Assembly (NCBI GenBank): GCA_022559845.1
Contig: CM040128.1
Span: 80,043,247 to 80,107,246 of the forward strand
DNA length: 64,000 nucleotides
Source: Amorphophallus konjac
Lineage: Eukaryota; Streptophyta; Magnoliopsida; Alismatales; Araceae
Reading direction: 5' to 3'
Every line of letters begins with the position of its first letter. The stretch's first letter is position 1. This document shows, one piece after another, positions 1 through 10,929 of the stretch. The translations under genes and the position numbers were made by a program. The notes below the pieces were generated by a model. It ran no database searches and was not told where the DNA came from. It saw nothing but the letters and a program-made list of their open reading frames with translations.

Positions 1-204
1 TTACAATATGAGTGATATGCAGTTAACACATGCACGCAAATTCATCGACTCCCCCTGACAGAATGTAATAAATGAATTCAATTAATGTAATGAAGTTAAT
101 GCAGTAAACCACTTATGCAGCAGACTCAGAATGACTTGACTTACTCCCCCTATTTACATGCATTGTATGAGGATTCTAAATGCAGCATGTTCAGCACTAC
201 AGTA
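1..204 (-). mobile_element. 3' internal (non-coding) end of copia element C, left of the A insertion
   Basis: No coding potential is visible. The stretch carries two copies of a CTCCCCCT motif (about 49-57 and 143-150), which on the - strand are polypurine-tract-like AGGGGGAG boxes. The same boxes occur in the pol-to-3'LTR spacer of elements A, B and D, and multiple such tracts are known from Sireviruses. Continuity across element A, through the duplicated CAGTA, joins this piece to 12485 onward, so I assign it to element C. The assignment is inference from the target duplication. Confidence 0.6.
200..204. repeat. Left target-site duplication of element A (CAGTA)
   Basis: CAGTA directly precedes the LTR start TGTTGG and recurs directly after the right LTR end CACAACA at 12480-12484. 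A 5-bp duplication is the normal size for Ty1/copia integration. Confidence 0.85.
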
Positions 205-489
205 TGTTGGGACGCTAAAGGGTGATCTAGAGGGGGGTGAATAGATCAATCACCCGTTAAAAATTTACTGCAGCAAAATCAAATGCGGAATGAAAACTTC
301 TACTGAACAGATAGTGGGCACAATGCGAAAACCACCCAGAACAGATGAAGAACCATCCTAAGCAAACATCTACTACGCAAAGATAGAAATATAGAATCTA
401 AGCAAACCACAAAATAATCACACAGTAGACAAAGGTTTTTAGGTGGTTCGGTCCTCCAGACCTACATCCACCCCACACTCAACCCGAGT

Positions 490-700
490 GTGGCTTACTG
501 CTGACTCACAGCTTGAACCGCTGGGCCTCACAGCTTGCCTACAACCCGCTGAGCCTCACAACTTGCTGTCCGAGGTACTCACCTCGCCTGCTGAGCCTCA
601 CAGCTTGCTGTCTAGAGGAATCCTCCTCTGCAAAACCCGCTGGGCAATACAGCTTAGCCGTCCAGTGGAATCCACCACTGCAAGTGTTGCCACACAGCTT
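490..700 (-). other. Transcribed LTR leader with repeated short hairpins
   Basis: The + strand repeats the phrase CGCTGGGC..CACAGCTTG several times. Between copies lie inverted repeats CGAGGT/ACCTCG (571-586), AGAGGA/TCCTCT (614-629) and CAGTGG/CCACTG (663-680). Equivalent hairpins sit at the same place in the A 5' LTR (about 10340-10420), D (31760-31775, 31810-31825) and B (36873-36888). It lies downstream of the TATA box in the sense direction, so it should be in the RNA. Its function is unknown. Confidence 0.5.
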
Positions 701-1045
701 GAACACAAGAGTTTAAAAAAAAAACAAAACAAAAGACAAACGAAAGACAAAAGGAAATGTATCCTTGCAGGGAATATAGCTCAACCAAGTGAGCAACCTC
801 AGATCTGGTTTTGAACCAAAGATGTGAGGAACGAACTCCTTCTCTCTCTCTCTCTTCTTCTTCTCTTCACACTCTGCTCGAGCTCTCTATCTCTCACCTT
901 TTCTCTTCTGCTTCTTCTCTCTTTCTTTTCTTCTTCTTCTTCTCTTTTCTCTGGATCGAACAGCTCTCTATTCTTTCTCTCTGCTTCTGCTCTTCTGCTT
1001 CTCACCTTCTGCTTCGATCAGTCTTCATCTGTGGACGAAGGCTTC

Positions 1046-1158
1046 CTTTTATAAGCAGTCACAGCAGGAGCAGCACTGGGCGCGTGTCTTCCACATTTCC
1101 CGCCCAAGTGCTTTGGCCACGTGTCATCCTGTCAGCCCTTCCAGCCTCGGATCACGTG
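1046..1158 (-). promoter_or_regulatory. LTR promoter of A (3' copy): TATA, E2F-like site, two G-boxes
   Basis: On the - strand a TATAAAAG box lies at 1053-1046. Upstream of it are a TTTCCCGCC sequence (1096-1104, + reading; the E2F consensus type) and two CACGTG G-boxes at 1118-1123 and 1153-1158, one in an ACGTGTC (ABRE-type) context. The same order recurs in LTRs of B, C and D. Promoter function is inferred from motif order; no transcription start can be read from sequence. Confidence 0.6.
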
Positions 1159-1204
1159 CCCCTTCATTAAGCTTCACGAACAGAGCCTGTCAGATAGAGA
1201 ATTA

Positions 1205-2700
1205 TCAGTTTAATGTCAACACATTGTATAGACTTCGTTCGATGCATCAAGCAATGTGTAGACTTGATAATGCGAAGACAATGTATAGACTTTGCAGTGT
1301 GTGCAGTGATGCACAAGATGAAGTATGCACAATGGCTGTATGGACTTGGCGTTCTGAGCAATGTACATACTTGCTGCGAAGAACAGTGCCCAAATGCAGT
1401 GCATGGACTTAGCGTGAATGCAATGCAGACACAAGAGTGTATAGACTTGTTGAATGCGATGCAGACACACAGAGTGTGTAGACTTGATGACCAATGCATT
1501 CCAAGCAGACCCTGTACAGACTTGAATGATGAAGCTCACGATGCAATGTGAAGACTTTGAAGAACATATGCTGTACAGACTTCGAATCAATAGTTGCACG
1601 ATGTACAGACATACTCGGTGTACATACTTCCTATATGCTCAAGACTATGCACAACGAATGTATATACTTGCTGTAAGGGATGTGCAGACTTGATAAATGA
1701 ACCAATCTATAGATTTAGACAGTCTTGCTAACATGCATGAACAAATGGCATTGTATATACTTGGCCAATGTAACAATGTACAGACTTGCACAGCTCCAGC
1801 TACAGTGCAATGTATGGACATGAAGAATGATGCATGTAACGGATGTATAGACTTTGCAATGTTCAACTGAGACGGAAGATGAGGCGGACGGCTATACAGA
1901 CTTTCCACCAAGATGATGCATGAGACGCTAAACAGCCAAGACTGTATAGTCTTCTAAATGCAGACGAACGATGTATAGACTTGCCAAGGGAAAGACTGTA
2001 CAGACTTGAGCAAAGCAAAGCAATTGAATGTATAGACTTCACGATGTGTAGACTTGCAAGTGCAACGTAGGTAAAATCACCAGTGTACAGACTTGCTAGT
2101 TGCAACGTAGGTAAAATATACCAATGTATAGACTTGCATGAGACGGTGAATGAGACGATGAAGTCTGTACATACTTTAACAGTGAGACACTGGACGCTGT
2201 ACATACTTGAAGACAATGCATGCTTCAATGTGTAGACTTCACCTATGCATAAGACGCTAATTGAGACGGTCCAGTGTATATACTTATGCTGTGCTGCAAG
2301 ATGGCAGTGTACACACTTGGTGTCCACTTGAGACGCTCAGGGAGACGGTGAGTAATGTACAGACTTGCTGAAGTGAAAGCATGAACAGTCTGTAAATAGT
2401 GCAATGTATAGACTTTACATATACACTGGCTGTACAAACTTGCCAATGTATAGACTTCATGAACAATGCATGAATGTATAGACTTGCCATGTCTGCCCCA
2501 ATAGCGATGTATGAACTTACACAGTTAAAGGATGTATAGACTTATGTTCTAAACGATGCACAAACACAACACAAGATAATGTATAGACATTGAGTGTGTA
2601 GACTTGTGTGTGTGTAGTGTGTAGACCTGTGTGTGTGTGCATTGTGTAGACTTGATGCACTGACTGTACACACTTCAGAAAGCGCGATGTATAGACATGC
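1205..2700. repeat. U3 array of about 45 degenerate TGTATAGACTT motifs (A 3' LTR)
   Basis: Short motif ATGTATAGACTT and close variants (TGTACAGACTT, TGTGTAGACTT, TGTACATACTT) recur about every 15-50 bp with non-repeated spacers. They keep one orientation, reading AAGTCTATACAT in the transcription sense. A second motif, GAGACG, occurs in loosely spaced pairs between them (about 1920, 2141-2160, 2251-2270, 2330-2345). The array lies upstream of the TATA box, i.e. within U3, like the repeated activator boxes known in tobacco Tnt1 U3. A regulatory role here is inference. Confidence 0.8.
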
Positions 2701-2889
2701 GAATCTGGGGGGTCGACCCATCTAAGTACACTGATGCAATGTATGCACAAAGCAGTATTGAACTGAAGCTAACTGACAGAATGCAATGCATCTATACTGA
2801 CTCACTGTTATGAATGCACCTGTGATACTCTCACTGTGTTGCTATCATCAAAATAACATAGCAAATGCTTGTGCCTAAGAGGCACAACA

Positions 2890-4471
2890 TTAACTACTTT
2901 CAGATAGAGAGCTGGTTTAAAGACTATAAAATTTTGAGTTCATGCACTACAATCAATAGATAAGTTCGCTGTGCATGATAAAATAATAAACCAGAATCAC
3001 ATTTGCATGAGAGAGTCAGTTTCAAAATATCTTACTTTCATAGTCTCATTAAAAAAATGATTGAGAGATACCAAGTCATGTATTGAAACTAAACAAATTG
3101 ACATTCATGAAATTTCTTTCGATGGAGCAGCATTTTCAATACAAGTTCATTAAGGGCATTCAGGTGCCATTGTCTTTTTGCATAAGGGTATACGTTTATC
3201 TGACACCAATACCCCTAGATACTCAACATGATGGACCATTCTGCCATGATCAAACTCAATAAAAGTGATTTACACCTTTTTGTGTGAGGGTACACGTTTA
3301 TCAGACGCCAGTTACCCCCAGGTACTCAATGAAATCACCCTACTGTTTTGATCATTTTATACAGAGATAGCTGATACACCTCATGACGTAAGTGTTGTCC
3401 ATTTCTTTGATGGATCACTCAGTTTCTCAGTGATTTACCAGTCATTGCTCTGCCAATTTTATTTTCAATAATTTTTAATATTTTTCAATATCTTTCTTAG
3501 CTGTCCTTTACTCCTTTATATGTTTCAGAATGACTTGTTTAAGAACAATACACATACTTAGCTTCTCTAACATGATTTCAGATATGATTAGCTTTGTCTG
3601 ACATAAAATAAGATACGGGTTGAGAGTTTTATCAATTTTCAGCTTACTCCTATACTGATTGCAATTTTTAAACTCCAAAAAGTTATAAAATTTAAACCAT
3701 TAGGTCAGTCCTTAAGCAATTCAAATTCTTACAATTGAAGAAGTCCATTTTCTATTGCTTAGAAATCAGAACTGACTAACAGATTGTCATAATGTCAGAA
3801 TCGACATTCAGAATTAAAGGATGAATAAATTCAAGAAAGTTGAAGACACTCTGAATTTCTAGCAGAAACTCCCCCTGTCTATATGCATGCAATTTTGCAA
3901 ATGAATGGCAAGAATTGAATGAGAGAGAGCTTAGACATGGTCATGGCTAAATGACATGTAAAGATATGCAAAGACTCAACAAACTCCCCCTGAATTCATG
4001 CTCAATCAGATTTCCCTATCAAGCAATATAACCCATGGTACTAGGCGGAGAACCTGGTCTCAAGGACCATCTCACACATAGTAAGAGCCTCCAGACAGAT
4101 TTTCCTGCCTTGTACTAGCTTACTATTTAATATACCAGGATTATGCAGAGAAATGCATTGCAAAGCAGTTCTGTATGCATGTGATTTAAGATGAGAGAGA
4201 GCTTAGACACAATCATGACTAAATGATATGCAATGATGATCATGAGTGTGATGCTACATTCAACATCCACAGGTTTATTCAAGCTATCAGATGCAAGTCC
4301 AAATCAGAAATTTTATTCAAGGCAGCTGAACATATCATTCATTATGCTGAAATTTACATAAGCCAAGTTCTCTTCTAAGAAATTTAAATATTTCATTCCC
4401 AAGAGGCTTAGTAAAAATATCAACAATTTGGTTTTCAGTTTCTATGAAATTCATTTCAATCTCCTTTTTAT
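2890..4471 (-). other. Non-coding 3' internal region of element A
   Basis: Spacer between the end of pol and the 3' LTR. It has no supported ORF. It contains two polypurine-type boxes (CTCCCCCTG at about 3870 and 3984 on +) and about 300 bp (3140-3460) conserved with the same region of B (38280-38660) and D (33720-34110), including a pair of small hairpins. The sequence directly next to the LTR (2890 onward) is not the CTCCCC tract seen in B and D, so the primary polypurine tract looks degraded. The remains of the RNase H C-terminus, out of frame, lie at about 4360-4471. Confidence 0.7.
3185..3319 (-). repeat. Duplicated conserved hairpin in the 3' internal region (A)
   Basis: Two stem-loops about 102 bp apart: AGGGTAT/ATACCCCT arms at 3185-3216 and a GGGTA/TACCC pair at 3287-3319. 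Each is followed by a CTAGNTACTCA-like tail. The pair is present with the same spacing in B and D, and stem changes are compensatory. Confidence 0.6.
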
Positions 4472-6535
4472 TTACAGCATCTCTAAGAAAATGATGTTTA
4501 TCTCTATGTGCTTAGTCCTAGAATGATGAACAGGATTTTTAGCAAGGCATATAGCACTAGTATTATCACATAAAAGTGGAATACATCCCAAATTTATCTG
4601 ATAATCAGCCAGTTGGTGCTTAATCCAAAGTACTTGGGCAGCACAATTATATGCTGCAACATACTCAGCTTCAGCTGTAGATAATGCTACAGTGTGTTGC
4701 TTCTTAGATGCCCAAGACACTAGATAGCCACCAAGGAATTGACAATAGCCACTAGTACTTTTTCTATCTACTCGACACCCAGCATAGTCTGCATCAGTGT
4801 AGGCTAGAAGCTCTAACTCACACTTAGCAGGATACCAAAGACCTAGCTCTTGGGTGCCTAGTAAATACCTAAAAATCCTTTTCACAGCTTTAAAATGGGT
4901 TTCTTTAGGACTAGATTGAAATCTAGAGCATAAACACACTGCAAATTGAATATCAGGCCTAGATGCTGTAAGATAAAGAAGGAATCCGATCATACCTCTA
5001 TATAGCTTTTGGTCCACTAGTTTACCTTTAAGATCTTCATCTAAATTTGTTGAGGTACCCATTGGAGCAGCTATTTCCTTGAGGTTGTCCATTTTGTACT
5101 TCTTCAATAGATTCTTTATGTACTTGGACTGAGAGATGAATATGCCATCTTTTGATTGTGTAACCTGCAGTCCAAGAAATAGTTTGAGCTCACCCATCGA
5201 GCTCATTTCAAACTCATCAGTCATAATTTGAGAGAATTCCTCACACAATTTGGGGTTAGTTGACCCAAACACAATGTCATCCACATAAATCTGAATAATA
5301 AGAATATCTGGATGACTCACCTTGGTAAACAATGTTTGATCAACTATACCTCTTGTGAAATTCTTGTCGGTGAGGAATTTGCTCAATCTGTCATACCAAG
5401 CTCTAGGAGCTTGCTTTAAACCATAGAGAGCTTTATTGAGTTTGTAAACATGATTAGGGAAATCTAAACATTCAAACCCAGGAGGCTGTCTCACATAGAC
5501 ATCCTCATTAATTTTCCCATTCAGAAAAGCAGATTTCGCATCCATCTGCTGAAGATTAATTCCTAGGGAACATGCATAAGCCAATAATATTCTGATAGCT
5601 TCTAACCTAGCTACAGGGGCAAATGACTCTTCAAAGTCAATTCTAAATTCCTGATTATACCCCTGAGCTACAAGTCTAGCATTATTTTTAATGACATTCC
5701 CTGATTCATCAGTTTTATTTCTAAACACCCATTTAGTCCCTATGACTGTTTCATGATCAGGAGGTGGAACCAAATGCCACACCTTATTCCTTTCAAATTG
5801 ATTGAGCTCCTCATGCATGGCATTAATCCATTGCACATCTTTGAGAGCACAGTCAATGGACTTGGGTTCAACATCTGAAACAAAAGCATAAGCATTCAAT
5901 TCATTTTGAATTCTCAAGTGGCCTCTAGTCCTAGGGGGATCATGCAGATTTCCAATCACATTATCTACTGGATGATCTTTAAGATATCTAATGTTAACAA
6001 TTTCATCACCATGAGTTTCATTTACCTCCCCCTGAGCTGTAGGCTCTTCTTCATTAGGCTCTTCATTTCCTTCCTCATTTTCAGATTGGTCTGCAGGATT
6101 TTCTTCCTTCAGAATATCATAATTTTCTTCATTCCTGCATTGACCAACATTAGAATTTATCAAGGATTCATCAAAAACTATATGTGGAGATTCTTCAACA
6201 GTTTTGGAATTCAGATTATACACTCTATATGCTCGGGTATTTTCAGAATAACCAAGAAAGATTCCTGGTTCACCTTTAGGTTCAAATTTGTCAAGGTCTC
6301 TTTTATCATCTATATGAATGAAACATTTACAACCAAAAACCTTGAAATGAGCAATAGAAGGTTTCTTACCCTTTAAGATTTCATATGGTGTTTGCTGGGT
6401 AGAAGGTCTTACCATGGCTCTATTAATTACATAACAGGCAGTGTTCACTGCTTCAGCCCAAAATTTCCTTTGTAGACCACCTTCAACAAGGAGTGTACGA
6501 CCCATCTTCACTAGGGTTATGTTCCTTCTCTCCAC
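4472..6535 (-). pseudogene. Element A pol: integrase C-terminus, reverse transcriptase, RNase H
   Basis: 687 open codons. It begins at the integrase catalytic Glu region (VERRN-type start), with the GKKP..HFKVFGCKCF integrase C-terminal block near residue 60. The RT has NKARLVAQGY-like and QMDAKSAFLNG blocks and a YVDD active site at residues 417-420 (+ 5276-5287), followed by LFLGLQV. RNase H residues are visible as the Asp in YTDADYAG (about 579), the Glu in STAEAEY and the Asp in CDNTSA (about 656). Upstream it is separated from the integrase core by one in-frame stop (6548-6550). It ends in a frameshift just after the TKHIEI block, so the last ~40 residues are lost. It would make cDNA in cytoplasmic particles if functional; as it stands it is broken. 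Confidence 0.92.
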
Positions 6536-6547
6536 AACTCCATTCTG

Positions 6548-7033
6548 CTAAGGTTTCCTTGGTGAGGAGTACCTATGGTTGATTCCATTTGACCTGCAGA
6601 ATTCATCAAACTGTGAGTTTTCAAACTCACCTCCATGATCAGTCAAAATGTTTTCAATTTTCTGATTTATTTTAACATAGAACTCCTGAAATTTTGAGAA
6701 AGCATCACTCTTATTAGATAAGAAATAAACCCAAGTATACCTAGAAAAGTCATCTACCATGACAAACCCATACCTCCTCCCTGATAAGCTGACAGATCTG
6801 GTTGGCCCAAAAAGGTCCATGTGTATCAGCTCATAGGGTTTGGAAGACAGATTTTCAGTTCTAGACTTAAATGACTTTCTAGTTATCTTTGATTGAGTGC
6901 ATGCATAACAGATTTTATTTTCTTTCTTGAAGGAAACTTCAGGAAGTCCTCTAACCATGCCATGCTTATTTAGTTTGTGCAAAACAGTGTAACTAGCATG
7001 ACCTAACCTACGATGCCATAAAAATGCTAAGTC
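6548..7033 (-). pseudogene. Element A pol: integrase zinc-binding and catalytic core
   Basis: The LGHAS-type His residues, the CYACTQSK Cys pair, then MDLFGP (first catalytic Asp) and TDHGGEF (second Asp) mark the pre-integrase/HHCC region and rve core. The open segment 6548-6982 is in the same frame as the protease segment upstream and the RT segment downstream. A stop at 7034-7036 separates it from protease, and one at 6548-6550 separates it from the catalytic Glu, where the codon replaces a Glu seen in B. Two nonsense changes and no frameshift over this part suggest moderate age. Confidence 0.88.
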
Positions 7034-7450
7034 TTATCTACTGGCAGTAAGGCAAAGGTTAGTATGTTGAATGTCATCTAAATCTATGATGTATGTATTA
7101 TTTATTCTTTTTCCAGAAAATTTAACACTTTCAGAATCAGGTTCAAAAACCTTGCAGCATTGATAATCAAATAAAACATTGTATCCTTTATCACACAACT
7201 GGCTGATGCTAAGTAGATTATAAGCTAACCCTTCAACCAGCATAACATCATCAATGCAGCAGGTAGAGCACTTACCTATTTTACCTGATCCAATAATCCT
7301 ACCCTTTGTGTTGCTTCTAAAGGTGACAAGGCCTCCTAGTTTCTCAATCAGCATGCAGAACTTGGCCTTATCTCCTGTCATATGCCTGGAGCAGCCGCTA
7401 TCCAAGTACCACAAGTTGTTCTTGGCTGTCAGGCATACCTGCATACACAA
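7034..7450 (-). pseudogene. Element A pol: aspartic protease
   Basis: The open segment contains WYLDSGCSRHMTG, the copia protease active site (Asp-Ser-Gly), near residues 15-27. The usual GRIIGSGKIG and LAYNLLSISQLCDKG blocks follow. It begins immediately after an in-frame TAA that ends gag (7451-7453), so gag and protease share one frame with a single stop between them. Element B has a stop at the same place. The segment is intact itself but cut off from integrase by the stop at 7034. Confidence 0.88.
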
Positions 7451-9896
7451 TTAGGTAGAGAGGTTTGGAACCCAAGACTGATTGGGCTCCATAACAGATG
7501 AAATAGAAGCAAAGCAAGAAAGCAGGCTTTTCGGAATCCACATTTGTTTAAATGAATTTTGTTCAGTGGATCCTACAGATTTTCTTCTGTTGTTGTTCCT
7601 TTTCTTTTTATTGTTCTTATTCTTCTTGGCAGCAGCATGATTATTGACAGTGTTGTTACTTCTGTGCCAGTGCCTTGGCCAGGGTGTATTCACAAAGTTT
7701 TGGCAATAGTAGTTCCTGGGCTGGCTAAAGAAATGTTGGTTCCTAGGTGTCCAGTTGCCATACCCATTAACCCAATTGCTAGTGTAAGGTCTTTGATATT
7801 GTGCAGCCTGATATGCAAGACCTGTATGCCTCCCCGGAGTTCTAGTCCAATCTGACCTATTGAAATAGGTTGACTGTGCATTGTGATGGGTCTGAACTCT
7901 GGGTAGGTAGAGATGATTGGGTTGACTCCTAGCAGCACTCTGTCTCCCCTGCACCTTGGACCCTGCTGACCTATTCATAGGTTTGTATTGGGTCTTCTTC
8001 AGAGGTGGTGATGATGGTGGGGACTTAGTGACATTAACCTGGGGTTTATGAGACTGTGTAGGTTGACCCCTAACCTGAGTCTGAGCCCTAGAATTTTACT
8101 TGGATGTGCTAGCTCTACTAGGCTCACTGACTTTTTGTTTACCCTTCTCCTCAGCACTGGTCTTTTTCAGATTAGCAGCTTTATCCACAGAAATGTTTGA
8201 ATTCATGCTAATTAGAGGTCCTTTTTCTTTTTGTGCAACAAATGAAATAGTTTTCATTCCAAAGGTTTTAGTTGCACTTGAATTGAATCCTTGGCCCTCT
8301 TTTCTGAACTTAACTTTTGACCCTAACAAAACATTTAGATTATCTGTTCCTTGGGTCATTTTCTCAATGGTTTTCAGCTTATCCTCATTGTCTTTCTGAA
8401 TTTCATCAATAGACTTTTTCAGTTCATTGTTTACATTGAGGACAACTTCATATTTTTCCGAGACAATTTTTACTTCACTCTCGCATTTTTGAATCTTCAG
8501 CTTCCATTCATCAATTTCATTTTCAAGCCTCAGATTCTCTTCCCTGGAAGCTTTTAACTCATTTTTGATTTCATCTACTTCAGAGCATGTGAGTTTCAAT
8601 TTATCATTCTCAGACTCTAAACATGCAATTTTATCAGTTAGTGTTTTATCATTTTGCATGGAATTGATTTTTCTTCTAAGATGCCTATTCTTTTTTCTAA
8701 CATCATCAGCTCTTCAGCTATGTCATGGTAAGCATCTACCCAATCAGCAATTGTGAAGTTTTCAAATCTAGTGATTACCTCATCTGAATCCTCCTCTCTG
8801 TCCTCAGAGCTTGTTGCCATAAGGCAAATGGGCTGTTCAGATTCGGCTTCACTATCTGAGCTGCTACTGAAGGAGCCTTCATCTTCATCACTCCAGGTGC
8901 TAATCATAGCTCTCTCTTTCTTGTTTTTCTTCTTTGACTTATCCTTGTATTTCTGATTGTCTCGACAGTCAGCTTTCAGATGGCCCGGTTTCCTGCATTG
9001 ATAACAAACGTTAGCTTCAGTTTTCGTAGCAGGTTTAGATTTATACCTTTTATCCTTTCGGCCGCCACTGTATTTCTTTTGGCCGAATCATCCTGCTCCT
9101 TTTCTGAGAAATCGTCTGAATTCTCTGGTCATCATGGCCATCTCAGAACGAGTCATATCTTCTTCATTCGGGCTCTCCTCTGATGATGAAGAACTGCTGG
9201 AGCTGATTTGTTGGATTTGCTTGAACCAGCCTTCAGCGCTATCGGCTTCTTCTTCCTCTCAGCTTCTTCTATCCTTGGCATATTAATCTCATATGCCATT
9301 AGCGAGCCAATCAGCTCATCAGCTCTTGTATTACGCAAATCCCTTGACTCCTCCATCACTGTAGCTTTTGTGTGCCAAGCATGAGTCAAGGACCGCAGAA
9401 TCTTCCTCACCACATCATATTCTATCTGAGGTTTCCCTAGACCTCTGAGACCATTGGTAATGACAGTCAACCGAGCATACATTTCGCTGATGGTCTCGTT
9501 CTGCTTCATCTTGAAGGCTTCGTATTCGGATACAAGAAGATTGGCCTTCTGCTCTCTTACTTGAGATGTACCCTCATGAATGACTTCCAATGCATCCCAC
9601 ATCTCCTTGGCTGATTTGCAGGCTGATACGCGGGAGAATTCAGTAGGGTGCAGAGAGCACTGGATGGCGTTTATGGCACTCTAATTCAGTGTGGACCTTC
9701 TGATCTCCTCCTTGGTCTAGACATCTTCATTCGGGGACAGCTCATAAGGTCCCTTGCTGACAACCTTCCAGATCTCGTAATCCTTAGCCCTCAGAAACAC
9801 TTGCATACGATTCTTCCAGTATGCATAGTTAGATCCATCGAAGAATGGGGGCTTCGTTGTTGAGTGACCTTTAGCTATCATCCCTCGAGCATCCAT
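7451..9896 (-). pseudogene. Element A gag
   Basis: The start is ATG at 9896-9894, 46 bp after the PBS, opening with a KPPFFDGSNYAYWK-type copia gag N-terminus. The Retrotran_gag_2/UBN2 core follows (MWDALEVIHEGTSQV at 9602 down). Then comes a CCHC zinc knuckle CYQCRKPGHLKADC (8965-9006), an acidic STWSDEDEG segment (about 8907), a long coiled coil (8659-8400) and a basic C-terminus ending WVPNLST (7451). Two Trp codons read as TAG near 9720-9680. A frameshift in a Ser-rich run at about 9180, another stop near 9090 and a frame change near 8650 break it. It would encode the particle capsid/nucleocapsid. Confidence 0.88.
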
Positions 9897-9941
9897 CTCT
9901 GCCTTTCCTCTTCGGGCGATGAGTCCCTGTAGAAGAGTATG

Positions 9942-9953
9942 GCTCTGATACCA
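9942..9953 (-). other. Primer-binding site of element A
   Basis: The - strand reads TGGTATCAGAGC, the standard plant copia site complementary to the 3' end of initiator-Met tRNA, two bases inside the 5' LTR edge at 9956. Confidence 0.93.
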
Positions 9954-10755
9954 AGTGTTGAGTTAGATGAACGCAGTCTATCTCCACGAAATGTGGATCT
10001 AGAGGGGGGTAAATAGATCTAATGCCTATTTAAAAACCAATGTAAGGTTCAAATGCGGAATATAGGCAAATCTGCTAAATCACTAACCCTGATACTAGAT
10101 TTCAACAGAAGCGAATCAAGCTCTTAAAGTAAACAAGACAACCAGTCCCACACAGTTCATAGACAATCACACAAACACAAGACACCCAAGATTTTTAGGT
10201 GGTTCGGTCAAAGACCTACGTCCACCCCACACTCAACCGAGTATGGGTTACTGCTGTGCAGTACAGCTTGCGTCTGCTGGGCACTACAGCTTGGCCAACA
10301 ATCGCTGATACACAGCTTCGCTGGGCACTACAACTTACCGACCAGAGGAACAGATCCTCTGCAACTGCTGGGGAAATATACCTTAACCCGTCCAGTGGAG
10401 ACTTCCACTGCAAATCCGCTGACTCACAGCTTGAAGAAACAAGATTCGAAAATAAAAGACAGAAGCAAAATGAAAAAGAAAACCCAAATGGGAATGTAGC
10501 TCGAATGAGCAATGCTCAGCTCTGGTTTCTGAACCAAGAGACTGAGATACAATCTCTCAAACAAAAACTCTCACAATCTCACTCTCTCGATCAAGCTCTC
10601 TCAACTCATCTCTCTTGATCTTCTCTTCTCTCTTTTTCTTCTTCTCTGTTTCTCTTCTCACAGTGGATCGATGGCGCTCTGCTGCTTTCAGACTGGCTGT
10701 ATAGACTTTTCTCTCTTCAATTTTCGATCGGCCTCCATCTGAAGACAAAGGCTTC

Positions 10756-10848
10756 AATATATACTAGCAGCAGGTGGATAAGGGGCATGTGGCTTCCACA
10801 GTTCCCGCCCAGTGAATTCACCAGAACCGAGGTGCTCTCATCCACGTG
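10756..10848 (-). promoter_or_regulatory. LTR promoter of A (5' copy)
   Basis: The - strand has a TATATAT box at 10764-10756. TTCCCGCCC (10802-10810 on +, E2F-like, one base short of consensus) and a CCACGTGGC G-box (10843-10848 core) lie upstream. The second G-box seen in the 3' LTR is mutated here (ATCACGAG near 10879). Confidence 0.55.
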
Positions 10849-10929
10849 GCATCATCTGATCACCTCGTCCTCCTGGAATCACGAGCCATGTCAGCAATCT
10901 TAGTAGCAAATCCCTATCAGATAGAGTAT

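Larger units (their letters stand above)
205..2889 (-). repeat. 3' LTR of element A
   Basis: A 2,685-bp LTR running from TGTTGGGACG to GAGGCACAACA. Sense (leftward) order is U3 with a long motif array (about 2760-1205), G-boxes, E2F-like site and TATA (1158-1046), a GA-rich transcribed leader (about 960-836 on the opposite strand to the visible CT tract), a hairpin-bearing segment (about 700-490), then the conserved block containing GAGGGGGGTGAATAGATC at about 230-246. The last block is shared with the A 5' LTR and with the B and D LTRs. Confidence 0.85.

Noticed and set aside
811..1170. Ser/Leu-rich open frames in the CT-rich leaders of copia LTRs
   Set aside because: Antisense to the element and created by TCTTCT runs; present in every LTR copy with different frames.
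1205..2700. CRISPR-like pattern (short repeats with unique spacers)
   Set aside because: Repeats are degenerate and only about 12 bp, spacers vary in length, and the array lies in U3 of a plant LTR with clear retrotransposon context.
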